Part shown: positions 25,407 through 33,800 of the stretch, one piece after another
Layout of the letters: every line of letters begins with the position of its first letter
How positions within the stretch are numbered: the stretch's first letter is position 1
Origin: CAWDPQ01 sp049642465
GTDB lineage: Bacteria > Acidobacteriota > Vicinamibacteria > Vicinamibacterales > 2-12-FULL-66-21
NCBI GenBank assembly: GCA_049642465.1
Contig: JBAROV010000208.1
Span: 67,932-131,931, forward strand
Direction of reading: 5' to 3'
DNA: 64,000 nt
Notes under the pieces: generated by a model
Database searches by the model: none
What the model was told of the DNA's origin: nothing
What the model saw: only the letters and a program-made list of their open reading frames with translations
Translations under genes and position numbers: made by a program

Positions 25407-26191
25407 CGCTTCTCACCTGCGCGGCGGTGCGGCGGCGGCTCCCGGCTTTCCACGATCGCGAGCTGCCGATCCGCGATCTCATCGCCATCGAAAGTCATCT
25501 GAGCGACTGCCCACCGTGCGCCTGTGAGCTGCGTGCGCTGCAGGCCGTTGGCCACGCCTTGCGGCTGGCCGCAGCGCCTGGACCCGCGGACGACTGGACC
25601 GGGCTGCAGCCCGGCGTAATCAGCCGGATGCGCGCGGAAGCGGACGAGTCCTGGACGGCGCGCGCGAGCCGTTTCTTTGACGATCTGCACCTCATCTGGA
25701 TTGGCCTTGCCGCGACGGCCGCCACATTCCTGTGCGGCGCGGTTGCGCTGAGCGCGCTGTACTTCGGCTCACCGCAAAGACGCGTGGACTCGCTCGCCGC
25801 GGCAATCGCCGTGACGACGATGCCCCCGGGTTCGGACTTGAATCCAGTCCGGCCCGACGAGCGGCTCGGACCACGATATTCCCCGCTGGCTGATTACCTG
25901 CAGATGCCGAGCGTTCCGAAGGAAGGACCGATGGAGGCGATGTTGCTCACGCCGGTCTCGGAAGAGGAACTGATGCTCGCCCTGTCGGCAGTCGTGACGC
26001 GCGAAGGCCGTGTGTCCGGGCTGTCGGTGCTCAACAACGGCAGCGATCGGCGCGAGATCAATACGATTCTCGCCGGGATCTCCCAGGCCTCCCTCGAACC
26101 CGCGCGGGTCGGCGGCGATGCGATCGCCGTCAACGTCGTATGGCTATTGACGCACACGACGGTCAAAGCCAAAGCCCCGCGCGTGATCTGA
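25403..26191 (+). CDS. Zinc-finger anti-sigma factor, membrane-anchored
   Basis: 262 residues. The N-terminus has C6, then H32-x3-C36-x2-C39 (ESHLSDCPPC), the zf-HC2 / zinc anti-sigma pattern. One transmembrane helix follows (IWIGLAATAATFLCGAVALSA) with a ~150-residue outer domain. It should hold the sigma factor encoded just upstream. Its TGA (26189-26191) abuts the stop of the convergent propeller gene with no base between. Confidence 0.88.
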   Translation: MTLLTCAAVRRRLPAFHDRELPIRDLIAIESHLSDCPPCACELRALQAVGHALRLAAAPGPADDWTGLQPGVISRMRAEADESWTARASRFFDDLHLIWIGLAATAATFLCGAVALSALYFGSPQRRVDSLAAAIAVTTMPPGSDLNPVRPDERLGPRYSPLADYLQMPSVPKEGPMEAMLLTPVSEEELMLALSAVVTREGRVSGLSVLNNGSDRREINTILAGISQASLEPARVGGDAIAVNVVWLLTHTTVKAKAPRVI

Positions 26192-28492
26192 TTACTTCTT
26201 CACCTCAGCGACGGCGGTGGCGACGTTGTTCATGGCGTCCGTCGCCCGAATGATGACGTTCCGCGAGGCTTCGCTGTCATCCAGTGTGACTTCGAACTCT
26301 TCGCGACGGGAGTCCGGGATGCCGTCCTTGGGATAGACGAGGCGCCATCGGCTGGCATCGAGCGAATACTCCACTCGTTGCACGGGCGACTGCTCATCAC
26401 GAACGGCAAACGCAATCGTGGTGCGTGCGCCCGAGCGGGAAGGCGCCTGCACCTCAACCCTGGGTGCGGTGTTGTCGACGTCGAAGCTGACGCTCTCGAG
26501 CTCACCAACCAGGGCGGCGCCAGGAGAGTTTGAGGGCGCGTCGGACGCCGAGACTTTGATCAGGTACGTGCCGTCAGGAACCGACGTCGTGTCCCAGACG
26601 AAGATTGGATCCCACATGCCGCGTTTCAATACTTTCCAGGCCGTTTCTCCCTCGCGCCGATACGAGACATCGAACTGCAGTCGATCGTCGTTCTGGTCCT
26701 CCGCCTTCCACACGAACGTCTGCAGGCCTTTCTGATACACACGGCGCCCTAGGGCCGGTGCGCTTGCCGCCGCCGCCGGCGCACCAGCTGCCTGCGGAGA
26801 CGTCTGAACCGGCTGACGGCCGTCCGACGTATTGTCCTCAAACCCCGCGATTTCCATCTCCCCGGTCGAGAAGGGACGTTGAAAGACGGTCCCGGGCGGA
26901 TGAACGATGATGGCGTTGACCTCCGGACGCAGGTTTCGAGGCAGATAGGCCGCCGTCACCGATGTAAGCACCGGACTGGTCGAAGAAGAACTGTTCGAAG
27001 AAGAAGAAGAAGACGACGAAGACGAAGTGGAGTCTGCCGTCAATACGGCACGCCACTGGAGATATCTGGCATTCGGCGACGCGATCTGCTCTCCCTCGCT
27101 CTGCGAGTACGCCTTCGACCAGGCACTCCATGTCTCATCCGGCGTCGCGGTATTGCCGCTGCGCGTGAAGACCTGCACCTGGTTGGAGCGACCACTCGAG
27201 CGCCACCGAATCGTGCCCCACGTGGCAACGGTGCCGGCATCTCGCACGTCGGATTCGTAGGTGCCGCGGCGAGCCGGCGCGGCCGACAGCGCAAAGAGCT
27301 TTCCTGGATTGCTGGTCGCTCCGACGACGCGTCCGGATGAGTCGCGGAGAAGCGCGGTGACCTGCCGCGCGGCCGCTCGGGTCAGAAGCGTGGCGCGCGC
27401 GGGATTTCCAGCCACGCGAAAAATCTTTCCTTCCGTCCCGGTCCCCACAATCAAGTTGCCATCGGACTCGACGAGCAAGTCGTACGGCGCATCGTCACCG
27501 GTTTCCCAGAGCGTGTCCCACAGACCGTCGGGCCGGATCCGGTAGATCGCACCACGGCCGGGACGCCGGGCGGCCCGCGTGGGGGTTGCAGACGCGCCGC
27601 TCGTCACAGGCCCTTCCATGACGGATATCGCGGTGATCTCCGTGGACACGGAGGCCACGGGCGGGCGCGACGCATCGGTCGGTGGACGGTCCGGCGTCCG
27701 ATCGTCGGCGCCACCCCCCTGAGCCGCACTGACAGCCGTCGCGTAAATCGTCCCGTCGTCGGTGAGTCTGACGGAATGGATTTCCCGATACGGCGAATCA
27801 AGCAGCACGAACGCCTTACCGGATTGATCGATGCGAAACACCCGGCCGGGTGATTCTGTTCCGGCCACGAGCGATCCGTCCCGAGCGAAGGCGAGTGACA
27901 CGACGTTGGTGGCGCTCGTCTTGTAAAAGCGGGCGCCCTTGCCCGCGGAGGAGATTCTGTAGATCACGCCTTTGTCGCCGGTTGCCGCAAACACGTCACC
28001 GGATTTGTCCACGGCGAGCGCCCAGATGTACTTGTCCTCGGGATCGAAAAAGGTGCGCGACGTGCCGTCCGCATTCACGAGATAGATTTTTCCGTCCGGA
28101 GATGTCGCCGCGTAAATCCCGCCGTTTGGCGCAGCCGCAACGGCGTGGACTTCGAGTTCTGGCGCATCGAAGAAGGTCGTGACCTTTCCGTCTTTCCCGA
28201 CCTTGAGCACCTTGCCTTCGTTGCCGCTCCCGGCGAACAGGGTCCCATCACTGGCCGCGACGATCGACCAGAGAAACGGCGCAGCAGTCTCTGCGACGAC
28301 CGTCGCCGAGGGGCCGAGGAATACGCGGCCATCGCTATCGATGGAGAGGTCCTCGACGTCGCCTTTGAGAAAGTCTGCTTGAGTGGAAACCGTCCAGAAG
28401 GTGGGTGTCGCCGCGACGAGCGCAAGGCTCGCCGCACAGAGGAGCGTGGCGCACAGGGCGACCCTGCGCCACATCATGGAAGCGTTGTGCAT
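26192..28492 (-). CDS. Secreted beta-propeller protein with Ser-rich linker and C-terminal beta-sandwich
   Basis: 766 residues from ATG 28492 (ATG 28477 is an alternative); a much longer open frame upstream overlaps the S55 protease gene and is discounted. A signal peptide (VALCATLLCAASLALVAAT) is followed by at least seven propeller-type repeats such as DGTLFAGSGNEGKVLKVG, GGIYAATSPDGKIYLVNADG, GDVFAATGDKGVIYRISS and GNLIVGTGTEGKIFRVAG. A poly-Ser tract near 27000 separates them from an FN3-like C-terminal part (TYLIKVSASDAPSNSPG, NVIIRATDAMNNVATA). No catalytic residues are evident. It lies 11 nt downstream of the S55 protease and is likely co-transcribed with it. Confidence 0.8.
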   Translation of the reverse strand: MHNASMMWRRVALCATLLCAASLALVAATPTFWTVSTQADFLKGDVEDLSIDSDGRVFLGPSATVVAETAAPFLWSIVAASDGTLFAGSGNEGKVLKVGKDGKVTTFFDAPELEVHAVAAAPNGGIYAATSPDGKIYLVNADGTSRTFFDPEDKYIWALAVDKSGDVFAATGDKGVIYRISSAGKGARFYKTSATNVVSLAFARDGSLVAGTESPGRVFRIDQSGKAFVLLDSPYREIHSVRLTDDGTIYATAVSAAQGGGADDRTPDRPPTDASRPPVASVSTEITAISVMEGPVTSGASATPTRAARRPGRGAIYRIRPDGLWDTLWETGDDAPYDLLVESDGNLIVGTGTEGKIFRVAGNPARATLLTRAAARQVTALLRDSSGRVVGATSNPGKLFALSAAPARRGTYESDVRDAGTVATWGTIRWRSSGRSNQVQVFTRSGNTATPDETWSAWSKAYSQSEGEQIASPNARYLQWRAVLTADSTSSSSSSSSSSNSSSSTSPVLTSVTAAYLPRNLRPEVNAIIVHPPGTVFQRPFSTGEMEIAGFEDNTSDGRQPVQTSPQAAGAPAAAASAPALGRRVYQKGLQTFVWKAEDQNDDRLQFDVSYRREGETAWKVLKRGMWDPIFVWDTTSVPDGTYLIKVSASDAPSNSPGAALVGELESVSFDVDNTAPRVEVQAPSRSGARTTIAFAVRDEQSPVQRVEYSLDASRWRLVYPKDGIPDSRREEFEVTLDDSEASRNVIIRATDAMNNVATAVAEVKK

Positions 28493-28503
28493 GTTCGAGA
28501 TGA

Positions 28504-30366
28504 TTATTGCGCGACCTTCTCGACCGAGATCGTGAGCACGCGCGATCCACTCACTGCCGAGTCCATCGGAATCTGCCACTCGCCCAGCGTCGCGCTGCGG
28601 ATCGGCGTGAAGCTCCCGCCATTGCGATCGCTCTCGAGCACCGCCAGCACCGACGGCGGCAACGCCGCCATCGGCTCGCCGTTGACGACAGCACCGGGAG
28701 TGCCCGTCAGCAGCCGCACGTAAATGCGGTTGTTGCGCCGCGTGTCGTTGAGCACGCGCAGCATCTGCGCAACGCTCTGCGGCTGCAGCGACCGGCGCAG
28801 TTCCCGCTGCTCGATGGCGTTCAGCTGGCGGCCGTCGGTCACGAGGATGCTCAGTTCGTTCGACGCGTTGGCTGGAATGTCGATCGGGACCGTCGTGATC
28901 TTTTCCTCGCCTCGGTAGCTTCGGGTGAGGATTTTGAGCGGCACGGTGCGGCCTGCGCGAGGACGAATGTCGTCCAGCCACACGCGCTCGATGTTTGCCG
29001 TGCGCGGCGACTCGGTTGTCGTCACCGTCACATCCAGCGATTCGAGGGCAACCGGTTCGATATCGTTGGTCAGGACCATGGCCAGTGGCCCGGCGACAGC
29101 GGCCGACGCGCCGAGCAAGGGACTTTCACCCGCGAACACGTCCTCGAGCGCGAGTTCCCCGTGGCCCTTGAGCATCGCCTTGCTCTTGATGCTGACGGTC
29201 GCCGCGCCAAATTGCCGTTCGTACGAGGTCAGCGTGTTGAAGAGTGCGACGTAGGCGAGCAGCGGCGTGAAGAGCTGATCGTTCACCATCTGGTACTTCA
29301 GTACGCGAGGGGATGCGGAGCCCTGACCGCGGTCGGACTGCAGCGTGACCGTCATCGGCACGAGCGAGGGCCCCTTGCCCAACGTACCGGCAATCGCCGT
29401 CGCGCGATCCTGCTGCATCGTCCCGATCGTGTCGCCCATGCTCGAAATCTTGAACGATGCCATCAGGCTCGGCAGCATCGTGTAGACGTACGCGCGGGTC
29501 AGCGGGAACTCAGCGGGACCCAGGTTGTAGAACGGGTGCCCGAATGCATACACGCGATCACCGTCGATGTGCGTGACCGTGCCGGTTGCCCCCATCTCGA
29601 GATCGCCCCTCACGAGCCCAACGCCGATCGCGTCACCCTCGCGCAGGGGCTCGTTCGGCGCCATGTCATGTGAACCGCCTGAGGCGGCAGACGTCACGGG
29701 AGCGAAGCCGGCTCCTCGAAACGCACCACCGACGAGATCGGCCACTTCCGGTTCGAACCCGCCAAGGAGGAGCGGCGTGGAAATCGGGCGCAACATCGCA
29801 CCGAGTTGAGGCGCCACCTGGGCGGGCACGTCGCCAAGGGCGAGCACCCGCACATCCGCGGGACGACGAGCGAATGGAGCGACGCGGTTGTGCACCGCGG
29901 CGAGCACCGCTGACAGCCCGTCGGGAGTGATCGGCAGTTCGAGACGCGCCTGCGCGGCATTCGTGCGGCGCGCTACGGCGGTTGCTTCCTTCATCTCGGC
30001 GATCGGCGTGATCCCGGCGATGGCTTCCTTCGAAAATGCGCCGATCGAATACGACACGGCGCCGATGAGGCGTCCATCGATATAGACCGGGCTCCCGCTC
30101 ATTCCCTGGGCCACGCCAGTGTGCGCGAGCGGGCCGCCGTCGAGTCTCGCGAGGATGAGGTCGCGCTTCGGTCCCTGCACGTTGCGGAGCACGCCGAGAA
30201 TCTGGACCTTGAAATCCTGCAGCTCGGTGCCTTGAAAAACCGTGCGTCCCACACCGATCATCCCTGGCCGGATTTCCTCGATCGGCATCAGCGATGTCGA
30301 GGCCGGGAGACCCAGCGTGGTGGCGATCGAAATAACGAGCGCGGCTGCCGCGGTGCGTATCTGCAT
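28504..30366 (-). CDS. SpoIVB-type (peptidase S55) domain protein
   Basis: 620 residues. A signal peptide is followed by a SpoIVB peptidase (S55) domain: IEEIRPGMIGVGRTVFQG, and GVAQGMSGSPVYIDGRLIGA with the catalytic Ser in GMSGSP; a His of the dyad would be in the FGHPFYNLGPAEF segment. The rest is a long periplasmic extension of unknown role. In Firmicutes the family controls sporulation proteolysis. Here there is no sporulation context, so a role in envelope protein processing or signalling is inferred. Confidence 0.85.
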   Translation of the reverse strand: MQIRTAAAALVISIATTLGLPASTSLMPIEEIRPGMIGVGRTVFQGTELQDFKVQILGVLRNVQGPKRDLILARLDGGPLAHTGVAQGMSGSPVYIDGRLIGAVSYSIGAFSKEAIAGITPIAEMKEATAVARRTNAAQARLELPITPDGLSAVLAAVHNRVAPFARRPADVRVLALGDVPAQVAPQLGAMLRPISTPLLLGGFEPEVADLVGGAFRGAGFAPVTSAASGGSHDMAPNEPLREGDAIGVGLVRGDLEMGATGTVTHIDGDRVYAFGHPFYNLGPAEFPLTRAYVYTMLPSLMASFKISSMGDTIGTMQQDRATAIAGTLGKGPSLVPMTVTLQSDRGQGSASPRVLKYQMVNDQLFTPLLAYVALFNTLTSYERQFGAATVSIKSKAMLKGHGELALEDVFAGESPLLGASAAVAGPLAMVLTNDIEPVALESLDVTVTTTESPRTANIERVWLDDIRPRAGRTVPLKILTRSYRGEEKITTVPIDIPANASNELSILVTDGRQLNAIEQRELRRSLQPQSVAQMLRVLNDTRRNNRIYVRLLTGTPGAVVNGEPMAALPPSVLAVLESDRNGGSFTPIRSATLGEWQIPMDSAVSGSRVLTISVEKVAQ

Positions 30367-30458
30367 GCCTATTAGACTGGAGAACCGGGTTTGGAGACGG
30401 CAGGCCCCTTCGTCCCGTCCACGAGAGGCCGCTCTGTTCCATTGTCCGAACCAACTGC

Positions 30459-30487
30459 TTGCCGGTCAAGGAGAAAGGTGTTATCGT
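30459..30487 (+). promoter_or_regulatory. Candidate trp operon promoter
   Basis: TTGCCG (30459-30464, four of six to TTGACA), a 17-bp spacer, and TATCGT (30482-30487, four of six to TATAAT). Transcription would begin near 30494, giving a leader of about 170 nt before aroDE. Weak as a sequence match; it is supported mainly by its position upstream of the attenuator. Confidence 0.35.
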
Positions 30488-30496
30488 TGGCCCGTT

Positions 30497-30592
30497 TTGG
30501 TCAACTCCCTCAGCCCGCTGCCTGACGCCCGCCTCGGGACGTTTACGTCCTATTGGTGGTGGCACAGCTTTGCTGAGGGGGCGGTCCGATAG
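30497..30592 (+). CDS. trpL: Putative trp leader peptide with three consecutive Trp codons
   Basis: The frame ends SYWWWHSFAEGAVR and TAG (30590-30592); Trp codons are TGG at 30554-30562. The start is uncertain: TTG 30497 gives 31 residues, but no good Shine-Dalgarno precedes it, and AAGGAG at 30468-30473 is 23 bases away. Three tandem Trp codons are very improbable by chance in a short leader next to a terminator before a trp operon. They resemble the Trp runs of known trp leader peptides. The stop is placed so that a terminating ribosome covers attenuator segment 2. Confidence 0.72.
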   Translation: MVNSLSPLPDARLGTFTSYWWWHSFAEGAVR

Positions 30593-30656
30593 CCCGCAGA
30601 TCACTGCGGAACAAAGGATTCGAAAGCCTCCTCAGCCCCGCTGAGGAGGCTTTTTT
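30505..30656 (+). promoter_or_regulatory. Ribosome-mediated transcription attenuator of the aromatic/trp operon
   Basis: Four segments can pair in exclusive ways. Segment 1 is CTCCCTCAGC (30505-30514), segment 2 GCTGAGGGGGC (30572-30582), segment 3 GCCTCCTCAGC (30626-30636) and segment 4 GCTGAGGAGGC (30640-30650). 1:2 pairs 10 bp with one G-U, 2:3 pairs 11 bp with one G-U (antiterminator), and 3:4 pairs 11 bp perfectly (terminator). A ribosome stalled at the Trp codons ends about 10 bases before segment 2, leaving 2:3 free to form. A ribosome at the leader stop covers segment 2, so 3:4 forms. This is the logic of the E. coli trp attenuator. Confidence 0.82.
30626..30656 (+). terminator. Intrinsic terminator (attenuator segments 3:4)
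   Basis: An 11-bp GC-rich stem with a CCC loop is followed immediately by TTTTTT (30651-30656), ten bases before the aroDE ATG. It cannot be the end of a plus-strand gene, since the upstream gene is on the minus strand; it therefore ends the leader transcript. Confidence 0.9.
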
Positions 30657-30666
30657 CGTTTCAGGT

Positions 30667-32169
30667 ATGCGCCAGCCGCTACTTTGCGTGACGGTCGCTG
30701 CCGGCACCGTCGAGGAACTGCGCCGCAAGCGCGACGCGGCCGATAACGCCGACCTGGTCGAGTTGCGCCTCGACCATCTGGACGTGCCGGACGGCCCGGC
30801 AGCGTTGGACGGCCGGCGCCGGCCCGTGATCGTGACGTGTAGACCGACCTGGGAGGGCGGTCGTTTTGACGGCCCTGAGGAGGACCGTCGGCGCGTACTG
30901 GAGGGGGCCGTTGCCGCGGGTGCGGAGTTCGTGGATATCGAAGCCGCGGCCGCGTTTGCTCCCGAGATCATCCGTATGCGCCGCGGACGTGGAGTGGTGC
31001 TCTCGGCGCACCTGCACGGAGAGGCTCCCACGGATCTTCAAGCCCGTGCGGCGGCGATGCGATCGACCGGGGCAGAAGTCATCAAGATTGCGATCGAAGC
31101 GCACGGCGTCAGTGACGTGCTGCCGCTCTTTGCCCTGGCTGACCGAAGCCCCGCGCACGAGGTGTCGGGCCACGTGTTCATCGCGATGGGGACTCCGGGG
31201 CTTGCGTCTCGCGTCCTCGCCGGGCGGCTCCGCAATCGCTGGACGTACGCAGGGGATGGGGTCGCACCGGGTCAGATACCGGCCGCGCGATTACTCGATG
31301 AATTCCATTTCCGGCGAATTGCGCCGGACGCCGCGTTATACGGTGTGGTCGGACATCCGGTGGGACATTCGCGGTCGCCGGCGATGCACAACGCGGGATT
31401 CGCGGCGATGGGGATGAATGCGGTGTACCTGCCATTTGAAGCGGCAAGTGCGGATGATTTCGTGCGGTTTGCACGCTCCCTGAAGATTTCTGGCGTCAGC
31501 ATCACGGCGCCGTTCAAGGTGGCCCTGATGTCGCACGTCGATCGCGTGGAGCCATTGGCGCGTCGCGTGGGAGCGATCAACACCATCGTGGTTCGTGACG
31601 GCTGCTGGATTGGCGCAAACACGGACGTCCATGGATTCCTTGCGCCGCTCAGCGGCCGGATCGGTCTCAAAGGAACACGCGCGGCCGTCCTCGGCGCCGG
31701 AGGCGCCGCGCGAGGCGTCGCGATCGCGTTGGCGGACCGTGGAGCCGCCGTCACGATCTGCGCGCGCAAGAAGGAAGCCGCACGCGAGATTGCCGAACTG
31801 GTGGGCGGCCAGGTGGGGAGCTTTCCTCCGAAGTCTGGAACGTGGGACATCTTGATCAACGCCACGCCCGCCGGCACCGGTCCTGGCGGGGTCAACCCGA
31901 TCGCCGGCGCGCCGCTCGATGGCGAGATGGTGTTCGACCTGGTGTACACGCCGGCTGAAACACCGCTGCTCGCCGACGCTCGCGCTGCCGGGTGCCTGAC
32001 GATTGGGGGGCTCGAAATGCTCGTCGCGCAGGCTGAACGCCAATTCGAACTGTGGACCGGCCACCAACCGCCCGCCGGCCTGTTCGCCCGAGCCGCCGGG
32101 GTCAAACCGGGGTCAGACCAGGGTCAAACCGGGGTCAGACGGGGGTCAGACCACCGAAGCAGCCGTTGA
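30667..32169 (+). CDS. aroDE: Bifunctional 3-dehydroquinate dehydratase (type I) / shikimate dehydrogenase
   Basis: 500 residues, fusion of two successive shikimate-pathway enzymes. Residues ~1-215 are type I DHQ dehydratase: VELRLDHLD, IVTCRPTWEGG, SAHLHGEAP with the catalytic His, and VIKIAIEA with the Schiff-base Lys. Residues ~225-480 are AroE: VVGHPVGHSRSPAMHNAGF, GVSITAPFKVAL (catalytic Lys), NTDVHGF (Asp), VLGAGGAARGVA for NADP and INATPAGTG. The last ~23 residues are encoded by a tandem GGGGTCAGACC repeat and are probably a late addition. It is the first structural gene after the attenuator. Confidence 0.93.
   Translation: MRQPLLCVTVAAGTVEELRRKRDAADNADLVELRLDHLDVPDGPAALDGRRRPVIVTCRPTWEGGRFDGPEEDRRRVLEGAVAAGAEFVDIEAAAAFAPEIIRMRRGRGVVLSAHLHGEAPTDLQARAAAMRSTGAEVIKIAIEAHGVSDVLPLFALADRSPAHEVSGHVFIAMGTPGLASRVLAGRLRNRWTYAGDGVAPGQIPAARLLDEFHFRRIAPDAALYGVVGHPVGHSRSPAMHNAGFAAMGMNAVYLPFEAASADDFVRFARSLKISGVSITAPFKVALMSHVDRVEPLARRVGAINTIVVRDGCWIGANTDVHGFLAPLSGRIGLKGTRAAVLGAGGAARGVAIALADRGAAVTICARKKEAAREIAELVGGQVGSFPPKSGTWDILINATPAGTGPGGVNPIAGAPLDGEMVFDLVYTPAETPLLADARAAGCLTIGGLEMLVAQAERQFELWTGHQPPAGLFARAAGVKPGSDQGQTGVRRGSDHRSSR
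32098..32152 (+). repeat. Tandem GGGGTCAGACC units at the 3' end of aroDE
   Basis: Five imperfect 11-bp units (GGGGTCAAACC, GGGGTCAGACC, AGGGTCAAACC, GGGGTCAGAC, GGGGGTCAGACC) run in tandem. They are translated as the C-terminal GSDQGQTGVRRGSD-type tail of the shikimate dehydrogenase. The GGGGTCAGACC word is unlike the surrounding codon usage and looks like inserted repeat DNA. Confidence 0.85.
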
Positions 32170-32188
32170 CGCTCTTCGACGGACAACG

Positions 32189-33679
32189 ATGAAGCAAACG
32201 ACGTTTGAAGAATTCGTGGAACTCTCCCGCCGCGGCACCTTCGTGCCCGTCGTCAAGGAGATCATTGCAGACCTGCTGACGCCGGTGTCGGCCTTCCTCA
32301 AAATTGCCGAGCACTCGGACTACGCGTTCCTTTTCGAGAGCGTCGAAGGCGGCGAGCGGGTCGCTCGTTACTCGTTCCTCGGCAAGGATCCGTTTCTCGT
32401 TCTCAAGGCACGTGGCGGCAAGACGATCATCGATCGCAATGGCGTGACATCGGAGAGCGACGAGCCCTTCATCAAAGTCCTGCGCCGTCTCATGGCCGAG
32501 TTCCGCTCGCCCTACGTGCCTGGCCTGCCTCGTTTTACCGGCGGTGCCGTCGGCGTGATCAGCTACGACGCCTCGCCATCATTCGAGCCAGTCCTTCGAC
32601 AGGCGTGGTCCGACGCAAAATGGTCCGGCGATCGCGCCGTAGACGATGAGGCGGGATTCATGTTGTTCGATACGGTCCTGGCGTTCGACCACGTCAAGCA
32701 TCGGATTCTGATCATCGCGAACGCTCGAATCACGGCCGATGAAGACCTCGAAGCGCTGTATCAGTTCGCCTGCGCGAAGATTCAGTTTCTCGAGCGCGAG
32801 CTGGAGCGCGGATTGTCACAGCCGGAACGCATCGATCGTCCGGCGCCCGAGGTGCGGTCCAACCAGTCAAGAGACACCTTCGAGGCGGGCGTCAGGGCCA
32901 TCAAGGAGCACATCGCTGCCGGCGATATCTACCAGGCCGTTCTATCGCAGCGATTTGAAGCCGACGTCTCAGCGGATCCGTTCACCGTCTATCGCGCGCT
33001 GCGGCACGTGAACCCGTCCCCCTACATGTACTTCATGCGCATGGGACCGCTTGCGATCGTTGGCTCGTCGCCAGAAATGCTGGTACGTGTCGAGGCACGA
33101 CGAGTGGAAACACACCCCATCGCCGGGACACGTCCTCGCGGTACGAACGACGAAGAGGATTTAAGGCTTGCCGAAGAATTGAAGCGCAACGAAAAGGAAC
33201 GAGCCGAGCACGTCATGCTCGTCGACCTCGGGCGCAACGATCTGGGCCGGGTCTGCGAGTTCGGATCCGTGCGGGTGCCGCAATACATGGCGCTCGAGCG
33301 CTATTCACACGTGATGCATCTCGTATCGACGGTCGATGGACGGCTGGCAGAGGATCGCGATCACCTGGACGCGCTGGTCGCGTGTTTTCCGGCGGGAACG
33401 GTGTCGGGCGCTCCGAAGATCCGCGCGATGCAGATCGTGGCGTCGCTCGAGCCCACCCGCCGCAATGTCTACGCCGGCGCGGTCGGCTACATCGATTTTG
33501 CGGGGAACCTCGACTTCTGCATCGCGATCCGGACGATCACGATTCGCGATGGACGCGCGGGTATCCAGGCCGGCGCCGGCATCGTCGCCGACTCGAATCC
33601 AGCGGCGGAGTATGAGGAAACGAGAGACAAGGCGCGTGCGCTGCTGCAGGCGCTGGCGATGGCGGAGGCAGGGCTGTGA
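32189..33679 (+). CDS. trpE: Anthranilate synthase component I
   Basis: 496 residues from ATG 32189; chorismate plus ammonia to anthranilate. Key segments are FLFESVEGGERVARYSFLGK (the Trp feedback-binding LLES-type motif), PIAGTRPRGTNDEEDLRLAE, ELKRNEKERAEHVMLVDLGR, VDGRLAEDRDHLDALVACFP, AGTVSGAPKIRAMQ and IQAGAGIVADSNP. The ATG lies 19 bases after the aroDE stop with only a weak Shine-Dalgarno. The conserved Ser/Glu pair suggests allosteric inhibition by tryptophan on top of attenuation. Confidence 0.96.
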   Translation: MKQTTFEEFVELSRRGTFVPVVKEIIADLLTPVSAFLKIAEHSDYAFLFESVEGGERVARYSFLGKDPFLVLKARGGKTIIDRNGVTSESDEPFIKVLRRLMAEFRSPYVPGLPRFTGGAVGVISYDASPSFEPVLRQAWSDAKWSGDRAVDDEAGFMLFDTVLAFDHVKHRILIIANARITADEDLEALYQFACAKIQFLERELERGLSQPERIDRPAPEVRSNQSRDTFEAGVRAIKEHIAAGDIYQAVLSQRFEADVSADPFTVYRALRHVNPSPYMYFMRMGPLAIVGSSPEMLVRVEARRVETHPIAGTRPRGTNDEEDLRLAEELKRNEKERAEHVMLVDLGRNDLGRVCEFGSVRVPQYMALERYSHVMHLVSTVDGRLAEDRDHLDALVACFPAGTVSGAPKIRAMQIVASLEPTRRNVYAGAVGYIDFAGNLDFCIAIRTITIRDGRAGIQAGAGIVADSNPAAEYEETRDKARALLQALAMAEAGL

Positions 33680-33800
33680 GATCTCGGGTCTCCTGTCGTT
33701 GGTCTCTGGTGAACTGTGCTGAATTGAGGCTTCGTGCCACCAGTCAGCTCGATCCACTGGAGACTACAGACTGGGGACCGAAGACGACACGCGACAGGCG
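33680..33800. other. Intergenic gap inside the trp operon
   Basis: 121 bases, the longest gap between trpE and aroQ. It contains loosely repeated GGTCTCTGGTG / CACTGGAGACTACAGACTGG wording whose parts are partly complementary (9 of 11 positions). No promoter or terminator is clear. It probably carries a degenerate repeat rather than a regulatory site. Confidence 0.4.

Noticed and set aside
30478..30525. 15-codon GTG frame just after AAGGAG
   Set aside because: Good ribosome binding site but no Trp codons and a stop before segment 2; could be an upstream peptide, but the tandem Trp frame fits better as the sensor. Kept only as a doubt about the leader start.
30242..30592. 116-residue open frame ending at the Trp codons
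   Set aside because: It overlaps the S55 protease gene start on the other strand and has no Shine-Dalgarno; only its last part is kept as the leader peptide.
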